From NCBI RefSeq assembly GCF_036860675.1, contig NZ_JAYKGK010000011.1:1-64000 (forward strand): 64,000 bases of DNA, read 5' to 3'. Numbering within the stretch: the stretch's first letter is position 1; each line of letters opens with the position of its first letter. Position numbers and translations under genes: made by a program. Positions 1 through 9,484 of the stretch are shown here, in pieces. Origin of the DNA: Rosettibacter primus (GTDB lineage Bacteria; Bacteroidota; Ignavibacteria; Ignavibacteriales; Melioribacteraceae). The notes under the pieces are model-generated. The model was not told the origin of the DNA. It saw only the letters and a list, made by a program, of their open reading frames with translations, and searched no databases.

Positions 1-878
1 GTTGGAGCTACATTTGCTTCTGCAACTACAATTTGTGCAGGGTCAGCTGTTGCACCTGGAGTTCCAGTATTAAATTTGAATGAAGTAAATGTTAATTGAG
101 AACTACCAGCTGCTTTTGCTTTACCTGTTAATTTCAATAATGTTCCACTTCCTGTAATATATGAACCGCTTGCTAATGAAAAGGTTACTGTTCCAGTAGT
201 ATTATTTACATTAATTGCGGCTATTCCACCAGAACTTAATGTAGATTCTAAATCATAATTTGTTATTTCAATTACGTCTTTATTAAATGATGCGGTGAAT
301 TCATAAGATAATACCTTTTGATCAGCTGTAATAGCTGTTGTCAAAATAGGTATTACAATATTATCACCTGCAACTGCTGTAACAGAACCACCTTGAATAA
401 GAACAGCAGCTGTTTGTGCAGAACCTGCTACTACTGATGCAGCTGGATTACCAGCATTGAATTTGAATGAACTGCTTGCATCTAAAGTAGTAGTACCAGC
501 ATTCTTAAATTTTATGTTTAATTTTAGTAAAGTTCCTTGGCCTGATAAAGCCGAACTATGTGCCCATGCTACGGAAAGAGTTCCATTTGTTGTATCTGCA
601 TTTACTGTAAGATTTCCTTTTTCTTCTATTAGCGTTCCTGTTGCATCTACTCCGGGTATAACTACAATATTTTTATTATACGACAAAGTAAATTGGAATG
701 ATATAACATTCTTACCAGTCAAATCACCTACAGTAATTGCGCCTGTTTTTTGAACTCCTGATGCACCAGAAACAGTAGGAAAAGTAACACTGACCTGTGC
801 AAAAGAACTCGTTCCTAACATAAGCATTGCGGCTAAAAGAGCCAGAAACTTTACAACGCTTATTTTTATATTTCTCAT
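1..878 (-). CDS. Cohesin-domain exported protein (3' part outside window)
   Basis: An open frame starts at the ATG at 876-878 and runs off the left edge, giving about 292 residues with no stop. Residues 1-27 form a signal peptide (charged start, then LALLAAMLMLG, cleavage near SSFAQ). Two tandem domains follow (about 28-145 and 150-285). Each has the cohesin-like pattern of a 'FQFTLSYNK' or 'YEFTASFNK' strand, a Gly/Asn-rich middle, and 'GTLLKLxxKxK' near the end. Cohesins bind dockerins and act as scaffold or adhesion modules outside the cell. The gene lies 101 bp downstream of the 2350-residue gene, on the same strand, separated by a strong hairpin. The fold assignment is by pattern only. 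The missing end probably carries more modules or a sorting tail, but that is inference. Confidence 0.7.
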   Translation of the reverse strand, partial: MRNIKISVVKFLALLAAMLMLGTSSFAQVSVTFPTVSGASGVQKTGAITVGDLTGKNVISFQFTLSYNKNIVVIPGVDATGTLIEEKGNLTVNADTTNGTLSVAWAHSSALSGQGTLLKLNIKFKNAGTTTLDASSSFKFNAGNPAASVVAGSAQTAAVLIQGGSVTAVAGDNIVIPILTTAITADQKVLSYEFTASFNKDVIEITNYDLESTLSSGGIAAINVNNTTGTVTFSLASGSYITGSGTLLKLTGKAKAAGSSQLTFTSFKFNTGTPGATADPAQIVVAEANVAP

Positions 879-930
879 TTATTACCTCTTTTAATTTTCC
901 ACATTATTAATTACACACACAAACTTTAAT

Positions 931-958
931 ATATGGGGCGGGTTTTAATCCGCCCCAT
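931..958 (-). terminator. GC-rich intercistronic hairpin
   Basis: Perfect 9-bp stem, ATGGGGCGG at 933-941 and CCGCCCCAT at 950-958, with an 8-nt loop. It lies 22 bp past the stop of the 2350-residue gene and before the cohesin gene. It is the most GC-rich stem in the area. On the minus strand it is followed by AT-rich sequence without a clean T-run, so it may be a weak terminator or a transcript-processing/stability hairpin. Confidence 0.55.
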
Positions 959-979
959 CCGTCTATTCATCAAGCGCAA

Positions 980-3900
980 TTACTTCAGTAAGTTCATCTT
1001 CATGGTAGAAGTATATTTACCAGCAACTATTCTGTAGATATAGATGCCGGAAGATACTTTGCTACCAAAATTATTTGTTCCATCCCATCTTACAGTATAG
1101 TAACCAGCTTCTTGTTCTTGGTCTACTAAGGTCTTAACAACCTGTCCTAACATATCATAAACAACCAAGCTTACTCTTGCATCCTGTGGAATAGCATATT
1201 TAATGCTGGTTGTTGGGTTGAATGGGTTTGGATAGTTCTGGCTGATTGAGAATTCAGCAGGTATTTCTTTTACTTTTACGGACATCATACCAAATGACTG
1301 GTCATTCAACTTAGCACTTGCATTCAAGTTAACTTGTGCTTCTTTGTCTTTCAAGCTAAGGTTAATCAATGCAACATTACCATCTTTCAATGGAGTTGTA
1401 CCAGCCATAGCAATCTTGAGAACTCCATTTGCAAAGTTGGAGTAAGCAACCCAGCCTTCTGGCAATGATGTTGAAACACCCTTGAATTCTACAGCATCAG
1501 TCAATTGAACTTCGGTGTATACAGAAACTACGCCGCTTGTCTTCTTCAATGTTAATGGCAATGAAATTACACCTTTTTCACTTGAAGCTCTTTCGAATTC
1601 AACATTACCCATTGCAGCACTAATCTTTGCAGATGGCCAGCTGCCATTTGCAACATAGTAGAGAATCCATGCTGCATCATAAGCACCAACTTCACCATCA
1701 CCATTAACATCTGCAGCGTATAATTTTTCTGGATCAGTAATTGGTGTTAAGCCAACTACATATTTCAATATATCAGAAGCATCTGTAGCATCTGGTAAAC
1801 CAGAGCCGTTCAAGTCACCTTTTGCTAAGCTGTGAGTAACAGTTACAACTGTAGTTGTTGTTGTGCTGTCGCTTGCATCTTTTGCTTTAATTGTAAATGT
1901 AAAGTCTTTACCAGCATCTGCTACAGCAGGGGTAAATGTTAATGTACCGAGAGAAGCAGAAATATTATATGTACCTGCTGGAGCTGGAGATACACTTGCA
2001 ACAGAATAAGTTAATGCATCACCATCTGCATCAACTGCAGTATATGTAAATGTGAATACTTCAGTATTCTTTACAGTAGCAGTCGGTTTTGTAGAAGCAC
2101 CAGTAGCAGTAAAGCTTGGAGCTCTATTAACATTTACTACTGTTACACTAACTGTCTTATCTGTAGTTTGACCACCACTATCTGTAGCACGAACTGTAAT
2201 TGTATATGGAGCTGTTCTACCATCTGCGTATCCTGGTTTAACTTTTACAAGTCCACTTGTTGTCATTGTTGCAAATGATGGAGCAGAAACTAGTGTATAT
2301 GTTACAGTTTCACCAACATCTTGTGGATCTGCAGTGAATTGGATCTGTAATGAATCAGCTTCGTTAACTGTAAATGAAGAAGCCGTTGGAGCAGTAAAGA
2401 TTGGAGCTCTTGTTGGAACACCAATTGCGAATCTGCTACCTTGATATACAAGACCACCCTGCGAAGATGTTGTTCTTACAATTACAGTTGTATCACTACC
2501 CTGTACTACTTGATAATTAGAATAATTGGAAGCTGTTCCTTGCATACTCCAAGCATTGCTTTCTGCATTACCATCCTGTCTTCTAATTATTCTTAATTGT
2601 GAATCGCTTGTATATGGATAACCAATATTATTAGCCTGTAATTCAATATCAAAGTTTTGTGTTGATGCTAAGCTTGATGGTGTTGTATTAACTAACCAAT
2701 AGAATTTTGCATAATTTCCTATTTTAACACCATTACCACCATCTAATGGTAAATTAACTGTTCCTAATGGTGATTCATCAACATGTTTTACTTCAATATT
2801 TACTGGATTTGCAACAGGATAACTTGGAGTAAAGTTTATTACTGCAGGTCTATATTGACCGCTCAGTGTTCCTGTTGGAAATTCAAATCTACCATTTGTA
2901 CCTGCTTGACCATCACTTGTATTAGCTGGACGACTAACCTTACCAACTACATGTCCAAATTTGCCAACAGTAACAGCACTTCTATCAAATGCTAAACCAC
3001 CATTAGCAGCTACTGTAGGACGTGGTAAATATAAGGTATTGGTACCCATATTTAAGATACCATTTTTGAAAGTCAATAAATTGGTTATGGTAAGATTGCC
3101 ACCAGAAACATTAACAACAACATCAGAAGCTGTTGTACCAGTACTATTTAATGTAAGATTATATATGGTTGTATTGCCAGGTAATTGAATATTCTGTGCT
3201 GTACTTCCACCAAATTCTAAATTTAGACCACCATCTACACCAGCACCATCATCTGCCCCGACAGTACCTAAAGAACCGCCATTAACTGTAAGATTACCTT
3301 TTACAATTAATGTTCCTGCATTTGTATTAGATGAAGCGGCATCTTTTGTAGAAATAATACCATTATTAATTATTGCATCACCTGTTACAGTCAATGTTTT
3401 AACACCGTTATCTTGTCCTGGTGTAAAATAAACACTTGCTGCACCAGAACCTGTAGGACTCATTTTGAATGAACCAACAGTTCCATCAGCAGATAATCTT
3501 ACACCATTACCACTCATAGTTATTGAAAGTTCACTAATTTTTCCACTTACAAATTCTTTATCTGTTACAATTTCAGAACCACTTCCTGAATATACTAACT
3601 TATATGTAGTTACTGTTGGTTTATCATTAGCACCACTAGCAAATGCACCACCTGATCTATTGATTGTTGCGCCATCTGCTATTGTAAGCACCTTTGTTCC
3701 GCAAGAAAGTGTACCACCTTGCAGGAATAAAGTACCGTTTACTGTTGCATTTGCATTTAATGTTACAGGAGATCCTCCAGCAATTGTCAAGTTATTTAAT
3801 ACAGATGCGCTTGTTGGTAATTCCTTATCAGTACTAAATGTACCATTATAAACAACATTTACAGTAGTTCCAAATGTTGGAACTTGATCAAAAACACCTG

Positions 3901-6900
3901 CAGTTCTTGTAATTGTTGCTCCATCACCTAATACTAAACGAGCACTATTAGAAAATGTAAAGTTGGCACTTAATGTAAAGTTATTATTTACTGTAAGTAC
4001 TTTAGTATCTGTTTTGGTAACTCCACCATTAGCAGAAATCTTAATATTGGATACTGAATAATTATCTGCTAATGTAAGATTTTGACCACCAGCTATTGTA
4101 CCACCTAATACAATTTCACCAATATTTGAACCTGTTGAAGTACCAGTAACTGATCCAGCTGTAGATGCAGTAGTATATGTAGCATTAGAACTACCATCAT
4201 CTGTTACTGCTAAATCATTAATTTCAAGTTCTATATTCCCTTTTGTATGTGTAAATGCTTTAGTAACGGTAAATGTTCTTGGAGTTGGGGTTGTCATATC
4301 ACTTGATTTGAATGTAACGGTACCATTAGAATTTACTTCAAGATATGGATAAATTGGATTTCCTGCTGCAGTTATATTTAATGCACTGCCTGTTAAAATT
4401 ACTTTACCGGTTGCAGCAGAAGCAGTATAGGTACCAGCAGTATAAGTATAAGAATTACCGCTTATAGTTAATGGCAATGTTGCAAGATCTAAAACACCTT
4501 GTGTATGTCTGAAAGAATTTGATACTGTCAGTCCATTTGTAACAAGAGTTATTTCTCCAGTTCCAGCAGCAGCATTTAATGTAAAGTTAGGAATAGTTAC
4601 TGCTGTAGTAAGAGTGTAATTATTATCAGTTGCAGCAGGAGGCGCAGCAATAAATTGACCATTATTAGCTGTTATTACTGCTGTATTGTTATGTGTATAA
4701 GCACCCACTAAGGTAAGATTATAATCACCCAATGCAATAGTGCTTGTACCTGTATGGCTTAAATTACCTGATATATCAATATGAGAACCTAATGTTAAAG
4801 TACCACCTGATATAGAAACATTACCACTTATTGTTCTTGTTGAAGCAGCACCACCATTAAGTGTCAACGTTACACTTCCTGCAGCAATTGAAACAGTTGT
4901 TAAACTTACAGCAGTAGAATTCATATTCAAATTAGTTGTCCCTGCTGTATTTGTAAATGTTCCAACCGTTGCAGTTGAAGAATTCATTGTAATATTTGCA
5001 GTAAGAGCTGCTTGATTAACAGTCAAAGTACCAAAATTCTTCATTCCTGTTGATGTAAACGTTCCACCACTTGCCGGTGCAATTTCAAGATTATCAACTC
5101 TAGAAGCATTGCCAGTACCTGAACCACCTGTTAAAGAAGCACCTGTTCCAGTAATTTTAAGAGTACCATTAGCTACTATTCCATTAACAACATGCGCACC
5201 AGTATTGCTACTTGCAGTTAATGTTCTTGCAGCACCGTTAGTTAAATCTAATGTTTCACCATTATCAACAGTTAAATTTCCTTTAATTTCAGCATTTGCT
5301 GCAATAAAGGTTATTGTTTTTGATGAACTACCTGCTTGTATTGTCAAATCTTTAACTTTACCATCAACAAAATCAGTGGTAGTCATTGTTCTGTTTGTAT
5401 TACCTGTATAAGTAAGATTGTATACAGAAGTAATTGCAAGTGCAACAGCACCACCATCAGCACCATCTACTAAATAAGGCGAGCCATGGGTATTATTAGT
5501 ATTAATAACTACAGTTGGTGTAGTTAAAGCATCATCCAAAGTCAAAGTAGATGATGAGAATAAATCGGCACCATCATCAGCTGCATTCCAAATAATACCT
5601 CCAGCATCTAAAGATACTTTACCTGATATTTTTACTGCACCTAGGCAATAAACATTATTTGTAGGGTTTGTTAATCTTACATAAATATTAGAAAATGGTT
5701 GAGAACCTGTAATAACAGCACCATCTCCTGCCCCAGCAGAATTAGCACCTGACCCTTCAAATATAATTCCACCTTCTCCAGTATAACTATATCCTCGGCC
5801 ATTATTTGTGAATCTTGCACTGTTTGCGCCTGCTTGTTGCATTCTTATGTTACTGCTACCTAATGCTACGTGTCCAGAATTTATCGTAAAATCTTTTAAT
5901 ACAAATAATGCACCATTTACTGTAACGACATCATTTGCAATAACATTTTGTAAATATGGACCTGTATTATTAACTGTAACATTATAAACAAACATTTGAA
6001 CGCCAGGATTAAAAGTTTGGGAAGATGAGCCTGCAAAATTAAGAGTTCCAGTACCTGCAGCAGTTTGATCTATCGTACCTCCAGTACGATTGAAATTTCC
6101 TTTCAGTGTAAGTGTATAAGATCCGAAAGAAAATGTGCCTTGTGGCATTTCAAAATTACCTTCTACAGTTAGATTAGCACCAAGCGTTATGCTACCCGAT
6201 ACCATATTAACATCACCTTTAACAACTGTAGCACCATTTATATTAAGTGTTCCGCCGCCTGTAACTTTTAAATAACCATAAATAGTAGCACCATTAGTTA
6301 TAGCTGGATAAGCAGTAGGACTACTTGCATTACCTCCGGCAAATTCTATGTTTGGAAGATTTCCTGTCCCTGCAATTGTAGAAGCTTTACCCGTTAATTT
6401 AATGACTCCATTACCTATAGTAGCAGTTGAAGTTGAAAAAATATCACCATTATTTGTTAATGCATTTACTGCAGGTCCTGCACTTGTACCTTTACTTAGA
6501 GTAAGTGTATTAGAATTAAGTTTTATATTGCCACCGTTAGTAAGTGTTCCAGCTATAGTAACATTTGTATTTAATGTTACCAACCCCGCTGTATTGGTAA
6601 AATCACCGTTAAATGTTGCAGCAGCATTAATAATTAAATTAGAAGAAGAACTATTTTGAGATACATCAAAACCAGTTGTGAAAGTATCACCACTCTGTCC
6701 CAAAGTCATAGTACCACCACCTGTGTTAATAACACCATTTGTTCCCGTAGCACCTCTTAATGCAGCACTTCTTACACTTAAGTTACCAGTACCTGTATTT
6801 GATAGAATCACATTAATGAATGCATTATTATTACCGCCTGTAGGATTTGAAAATGTAACAGAGGAAAGTGGAGTAGTAATATTTCCATTAATTGTTAAAT

Positions 6901-8032
6901 TACCAGAACTCGAGTTAGATAAAGTAACTGTATGACTTACGGCATTTTTACCGTCAGAAGAAGCTACGTTTGTATTGTTAAATGTAATATTGCCATTTAC
7001 AGTTAAGTTACTAGCACTACTAACATTGAATATTACTAATGATAATGAAGCACCATCACCACTCCCTGTACCATCCTCATCATTCTTTACATTATAAGTA
7101 ACTGATGAATTAACAACTACAGATCCCCCACCATTAACTACAATTTGACCAGGTCCCGGAGTTTGACCTGAACTCATTGTTAATATTTTTGAAGCATCTG
7201 TTCCAATAGTTAAAGTTCCAGTTCCAGCATTTGTAATATCACCCCCAATAGAAATTGTTACGTTCCCATTAAGAGCAAGACTAGAATTACTATTCTGAAC
7301 AATACTACCTGCGGTTAAATTACCAGTTATTGTAACAGCTACTGCATTCGTTCCTGCAATAGTTAAACTACCAACACTCAATGAAGAGTTATCAATTGTT
7401 ATTGAGCCTGAAGATTTATCAATTGTCAAAGTACCAGAACCCAAATTAGATGGCAAAAAAGCTGCTGTAGAACCAATTGCATTAGTACCATTAAATGTAA
7501 CATTGGTATTCGTCCCAGTTGTAGGAGGCGCATTTAAAGTACCGTCTGTTATTGTTAAAGTAGCTCCGCTACCTAATACAACATTAGCAGTTGCTATATT
7601 CATAGTACCAGCTGTTAATTTTAGAGCATTTGCAGTTGTACCCAAATTAAATTTAGCCGTTCCTGTTAATCCCATATTAACAACTGCACTTGAATTATTT
7701 AATACAAAACCTGCTGGGATTGAAACGGTTGTATTTCCTCCAACCGCAGTTCCTACTAAGGTTAATGTTTTAGCAGAACTTAATGTAACAGGTTCGGTTT
7801 CTCCTGTTAACGTTGCATTATAAGTACCGGCTTCAATATAGATAGTTGAACCAGTTGGAGCAGTCGTTAATGCTTTAGTAATAGATCTCCAAGGATTACT
7901 TTGAGAACCATTACCAAAGGAATCATCTCCACCTGTACTTACATAATACGTTTGTGCAAAAGTATTTGCCGCAAACATTATTAATAATAATGCTAGCAGG
8001 CCTACTTTTGATAAAATATTGTTTAACTTCAT
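980..8032 (-). CDS. Giant secreted beta-helix protein with dockerin, cohesin-like and T9SS sorting domains
   Basis: 2350 residues. A signal peptide (1-26, ending NTFAQ) is followed by a 'YYVSTGGDDS...NPWRSITKAL' segment typical of the entry to pectin-lyase-like beta-helices. About 1,800 residues of Thr/Asn/Gly/Ser-rich repeats follow, reading as stacked short beta strands (recurring 'LTLxxG', 'GNLTVxxG', 'GGTLTL'). Two Ig/cadherin-like domains lie at about 1876-1965 and 1969-2065. Next come a dockerin pair (about 2071-2133, loops DLNGSGLPDATD and DVNGDGEVGAYD), a cohesin-like module (about 2137-2250) and a type IX secretion tail (about 2262-2350, SQNYPNPFNPTTS, ending MKMNLLK). The protein is expected to cross the outer membrane by T9SS and be anchored or released. 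Likely roles are adhesion, matrix or a polysaccharide-bound scaffold; no catalytic residues could be assigned. Numerous open frames on the opposite strand are composition artefacts. Confidence 0.85.
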   Translation of the reverse strand: MKLNNILSKVGLLALLLIMFAANTFAQTYYVSTGGDDSFGNGSQSNPWRSITKALTTAPTGSTIYIEAGTYNATLTGETEPVTLSSAKTLTLVGTAVGGNTTVSIPAGFVLNNSSAVVNMGLTGTAKFNLGTTANALKLTAGTMNIATANVVLGSGATLTITDGTLNAPPTTGTNTNVTFNGTNAIGSTAAFLPSNLGSGTLTIDKSSGSITIDNSSLSVGSLTIAGTNAVAVTITGNLTAGSIVQNSNSSLALNGNVTISIGGDITNAGTGTLTIGTDASKILTMSSGQTPGPGQIVVNGGGSVVVNSSVTYNVKNDEDGTGSGDGASLSLVIFNVSSASNLTVNGNITFNNTNVASSDGKNAVSHTVTLSNSSSGNLTINGNITTPLSSVTFSNPTGGNNNAFINVILSNTGTGNLSVRSAALRGATGTNGVINTGGGTMTLGQSGDTFTTGFDVSQNSSSSNLIINAAATFNGDFTNTAGLVTLNTNVTIAGTLTNGGNIKLNSNTLTLSKGTSAGPAVNALTNNGDIFSTSTATIGNGVIKLTGKASTIAGTGNLPNIEFAGGNASSPTAYPAITNGATIYGYLKVTGGGTLNINGATVVKGDVNMVSGSITLGANLTVEGNFEMPQGTFSFGSYTLTLKGNFNRTGGTIDQTAAGTGTLNFAGSSSQTFNPGVQMFVYNVTVNNTGPYLQNVIANDVVTVNGALFVLKDFTINSGHVALGSSNIRMQQAGANSARFTNNGRGYSYTGEGGIIFEGSGANSAGAGDGAVITGSQPFSNIYVRLTNPTNNVYCLGAVKISGKVSLDAGGIIWNAADDGADLFSSSTLTLDDALTTPTVVINTNNTHGSPYLVDGADGGAVALAITSVYNLTYTGNTNRTMTTTDFVDGKVKDLTIQAGSSSKTITFIAANAEIKGNLTVDNGETLDLTNGAARTLTASSNTGAHVVNGIVANGTLKITGTGASLTGGSGTGNASRVDNLEIAPASGGTFTSTGMKNFGTLTVNQAALTANITMNSSTATVGTFTNTAGTTNLNMNSTAVSLTTVSIAAGSVTLTLNGGAASTRTISGNVSISGGTLTLGSHIDISGNLSHTGTSTIALGDYNLTLVGAYTHNNTAVITANNGQFIAAPPAATDNNYTLTTAVTIPNFTLNAAAGTGEITLVTNGLTVSNSFRHTQGVLDLATLPLTISGNSYTYTAGTYTASAATGKVILTGSALNITAAGNPIYPYLEVNSNGTVTFKSSDMTTPTPRTFTVTKAFTHTKGNIELEINDLAVTDDGSSNATYTTASTAGSVTGTSTGSNIGEIVLGGTIAGGQNLTLADNYSVSNIKISANGGVTKTDTKVLTVNNNFTLSANFTFSNSARLVLGDGATITRTAGVFDQVPTFGTTVNVVYNGTFSTDKELPTSASVLNNLTIAGGSPVTLNANATVNGTLFLQGGTLSCGTKVLTIADGATINRSGGAFASGANDKPTVTTYKLVYSGSGSEIVTDKEFVSGKISELSITMSGNGVRLSADGTVGSFKMSPTGSGAASVYFTPGQDNGVKTLTVTGDAIINNGIISTKDAASSNTNAGTLIVKGNLTVNGGSLGTVGADDGAGVDGGLNLEFGGSTAQNIQLPGNTTIYNLTLNSTGTTASDVVVNVSGGNLTITNLLTFKNGILNMGTNTLYLPRPTVAANGGLAFDRSAVTVGKFGHVVGKVSRPANTSDGQAGTNGRFEFPTGTLSGQYRPAVINFTPSYPVANPVNIEVKHVDESPLGTVNLPLDGGNGVKIGNYAKFYWLVNTTPSSLASTQNFDIELQANNIGYPYTSDSQLRIIRRQDGNAESNAWSMQGTASNYSNYQVVQGSDTTVIVRTTSSQGGLVYQGSRFAIGVPTRAPIFTAPTASSFTVNEADSLQIQFTADPQDVGETVTYTLVSAPSFATMTTSGLVKVKPGYADGRTAPYTITVRATDSGGQTTDKTVSVTVVNVNRAPSFTATGASTKPTATVKNTEVFTFTYTAVDADGDALTYSVASVSPAPAGTYNISASLGTLTFTPAVADAGKDFTFTIKAKDASDSTTTTTVVTVTHSLAKGDLNGSGLPDATDASDILKYVVGLTPITDPEKLYAADVNGDGEVGAYDAAWILYYVANGSWPSAKISAAMGNVEFERASSEKGVISLPLTLKKTSGVVSVYTEVQLTDAVEFKGVSTSLPEGWVAYSNFANGVLKIAMAGTTPLKDGNVALINLSLKDKEAQVNLNASAKLNDQSFGMMSVKVKEIPAEFSISQNYPNPFNPTTSIKYAIPQDARVSLVVYDMLGQVVKTLVDQEQEAGYYTVRWDGTNNFGSKVSSGIYIYRIVAGKYTSTMKMNLLK

Positions 8033-8284
8033 TTTTTTCTCCCTAATTGGTTGAGAAATATTTTTTACTAAAAAAGATTAACATAAAAAAGTGTATTATT
8101 TACACACACAAACAAACTTTGACAAGCTCCGTTTGGATAAGCCCTCGTCCTTAAGCTGGTCCTGGTTTTTTCATTCGGTTTTACCTCCTTATTTTGTTTG
8201 TTAATGTTGTTAATTAATGTTTTCATTGTTCTGTTAACTGAGTTAAAAATAAAAACTTAAGAAATAACTAAATGCTGGAATATT
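8033..8284. other. Leader region of the giant secreted protein
   Basis: About 250 bp without a gene. The stretch at 8094-8120 (minus-strand sense: AAAGTTTGTTTGTGTGTG, then TAAATAATA) closely matches 905-927 upstream of the cohesin gene, so it may be a promoter or shared regulator site. No strong ribosome site was seen directly before the ATG at 8032 beyond an A/G-rich tract. The rest is AT-rich with no other structure noted. Confidence 0.35.
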
Positions 8285-8697
8285 GGAATAATGGAATATT
8301 GGAATGTTGGGTGAACCCATTTTTCCATTTTTCCATAATTCCATTTTTCCATCCTTTTAAACTCCATTTTGTTACTTGCAATTCGTGTCTCTACGTTGGA
8401 ATAATGGAATGTTGGAATGTTGGGTGAACCCATTTTTCCATTTTTCCATAATTCCATTTTTCCATCCTTTTTAAACTCCATTTTGTTGCTTGCAATTCGT
8501 GTCTCTGCGTTGGAATAATGGAATGTTGGAATGTTGAGTGAACCCATTTTTCCATTTTTCCATAATTCCATTTTTCCATCCTTTTTAAACTCCATATTGT
8601 TGCTTGCAATTCGTGTCTCTGCGTTGGAATAATGGAATGTTGGAATGTTGGGTGAACCCATTTTTCCATTTTTCCATAATTCCATTTTTCCATCCTT
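8285..8697. repeat. 3.6 copies of a 113-114 bp tandem repeat built on 8-bp GGAATnnT/TTCCATTT units
   Basis: Copies begin at 8285, 8398, 8512 and 8626 (spacings 113, 114, 114) and are nearly identical. Each copy begins with GGAATAAT-GGAATGTT-GGAATGTT-GGG, turns at TGA, and returns as ACCCATTTTTCCATTTTTCC, so the two halves form an imperfect long hairpin. The remaining ~45 bp of each unit is a non-palindromic spacer. Because 114 is divisible by three, long open frames appear on the minus strand, but they encode only repeated WNYGKMEKW-type peptides and are not called as genes. Confidence 0.9.
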
Positions 8698-8712
8698 CCT
8701 TCTTCCCATTTT

Positions 8713-9123
8713 TTATAATTCAACAAAACTATCTTCCCATTCTTTTTTCATTTGTTTTTCTTGCAATGATTTTATCAAGCTTATTAATTCATTTTCAACT
8801 TTATAATGCAAAACATCAAATTTTTCAAAGTCCTTTTCATTAATAACATTTATTTCTTTTAATGATATCATTGCTGCATTTAATTCACCGCAAGAACCTA
8901 AAGATATATTAAGAAAGTTTAGATATTCTCTTAAATTTTTTCTGCAATATCCTTCACTTATATTTCTAACAATACTATTAGCTGCATCTAAAGTATTATT
9001 TCTTATTTTATTTATTTCATAAGGGAGATTTTTTGTAATGTTGTAAATCAATTTAAATAACTCCATTGAATCTTGCCATACTCTTAATTTCGTATATCCT
9101 CTGTTAATATTTTTTCTAATCAA
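8713..9123 (-). CDS. Four-helix-bundle protein (S23/Avd-like family)
   Basis: 136 residues. The start is probably TTG at 9123, because a GAGG ribosome site lies 8 nt upstream and the family's opening pattern (YxxLxVWQxSMELxxxIYxxTxxLP) begins in the first 20 residues. The next ATG would remove helix 1. The conserved pattern 'AANSIVRNISEG' (about residues 48-59) and 'EYLNFLNISLGSCGEL' match the four-helix-bundle family first described from 23S rRNA intervening sequences and related to Avd of diversity-generating retroelements. Its biochemical role is unknown; relatives form basic pentamers that bind nucleic acid. It stands alone with no reverse transcriptase nearby and is bracketed on both sides by GGAAT/TTCCA minisatellite repeats. 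Confidence 0.8.
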   Translation of the reverse strand: MIRKNINRGYTKLRVWQDSMELFKLIYNITKNLPYEINKIRNNTLDAANSIVRNISEGYCRKNLREYLNFLNISLGSCGELNAAMISLKEINVINEKDFEKFDVLHYKVENELISLIKSLQEKQMKKEWEDSFVEL

Positions 9124-9155
9124 TTCAGTACCTCAAAATAACAGATCGATGGAAA

Positions 9156-9281
9156 TAAGAATAATGGAATAATGGAATGTTGGAATGTTGGGCTGAGCCC
9201 ATTTTTCCATAATTCCATTTTTCAATCCTTCCATTATTTTTCCCCATTTTTCCATTATTCCAATTTTCCATTTTTCCAATA
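9156..9281. repeat. GGAATnnT / TTCCATTT inverted minisatellite
   Basis: The same 8-bp units as at 8285-8697 in a diverged copy: GGAATAAT-GGAATGTT-GGAATGTT, then a GGGCTGAGCCC turn, then a run of CCATTTTT-type units. It lies just upstream of the four-helix gene, so that gene is framed by this repeat on both sides. The arms could fold into a long imperfect hairpin. Confidence 0.8.
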
Positions 9282-9484
9282 TTATATTTTCTCTTTTATT
9301 CTTGTTTTTCAATAACTTACAAAATTTATGTAGAGTTTTGGTTTAAAATAATAGTTGCTTTTAAACTTGTCAACAATTTTTTTAAATAATTTTTCATTTT
9401 CGTGTAATAAGTTAGTCATTTCAAATCACCTTGTCAAACTTTTTTTCATTATGTTTATGTAAACAATACCAAAATCACAAAGCT

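Noticed and set aside
980..8032. Many open frames on the plus strand opposite the giant gene
   Set aside because: They result from the biased Thr/Asn/Val codons of the real gene; none has a ribosome site or recognisable domain.
8257..8726. Two overlapping long minus-strand frames (150 and 111 codons)
   Set aside because: They read through 114-bp tandem repeats whose length is divisible by three; the peptides are repeats of the DNA pattern with no other support.
8713..9123. A diversity-generating retroelement around the Avd-like gene
   Set aside because: No reverse transcriptase, template repeat or variable repeat with A-specific changes was found in the window.
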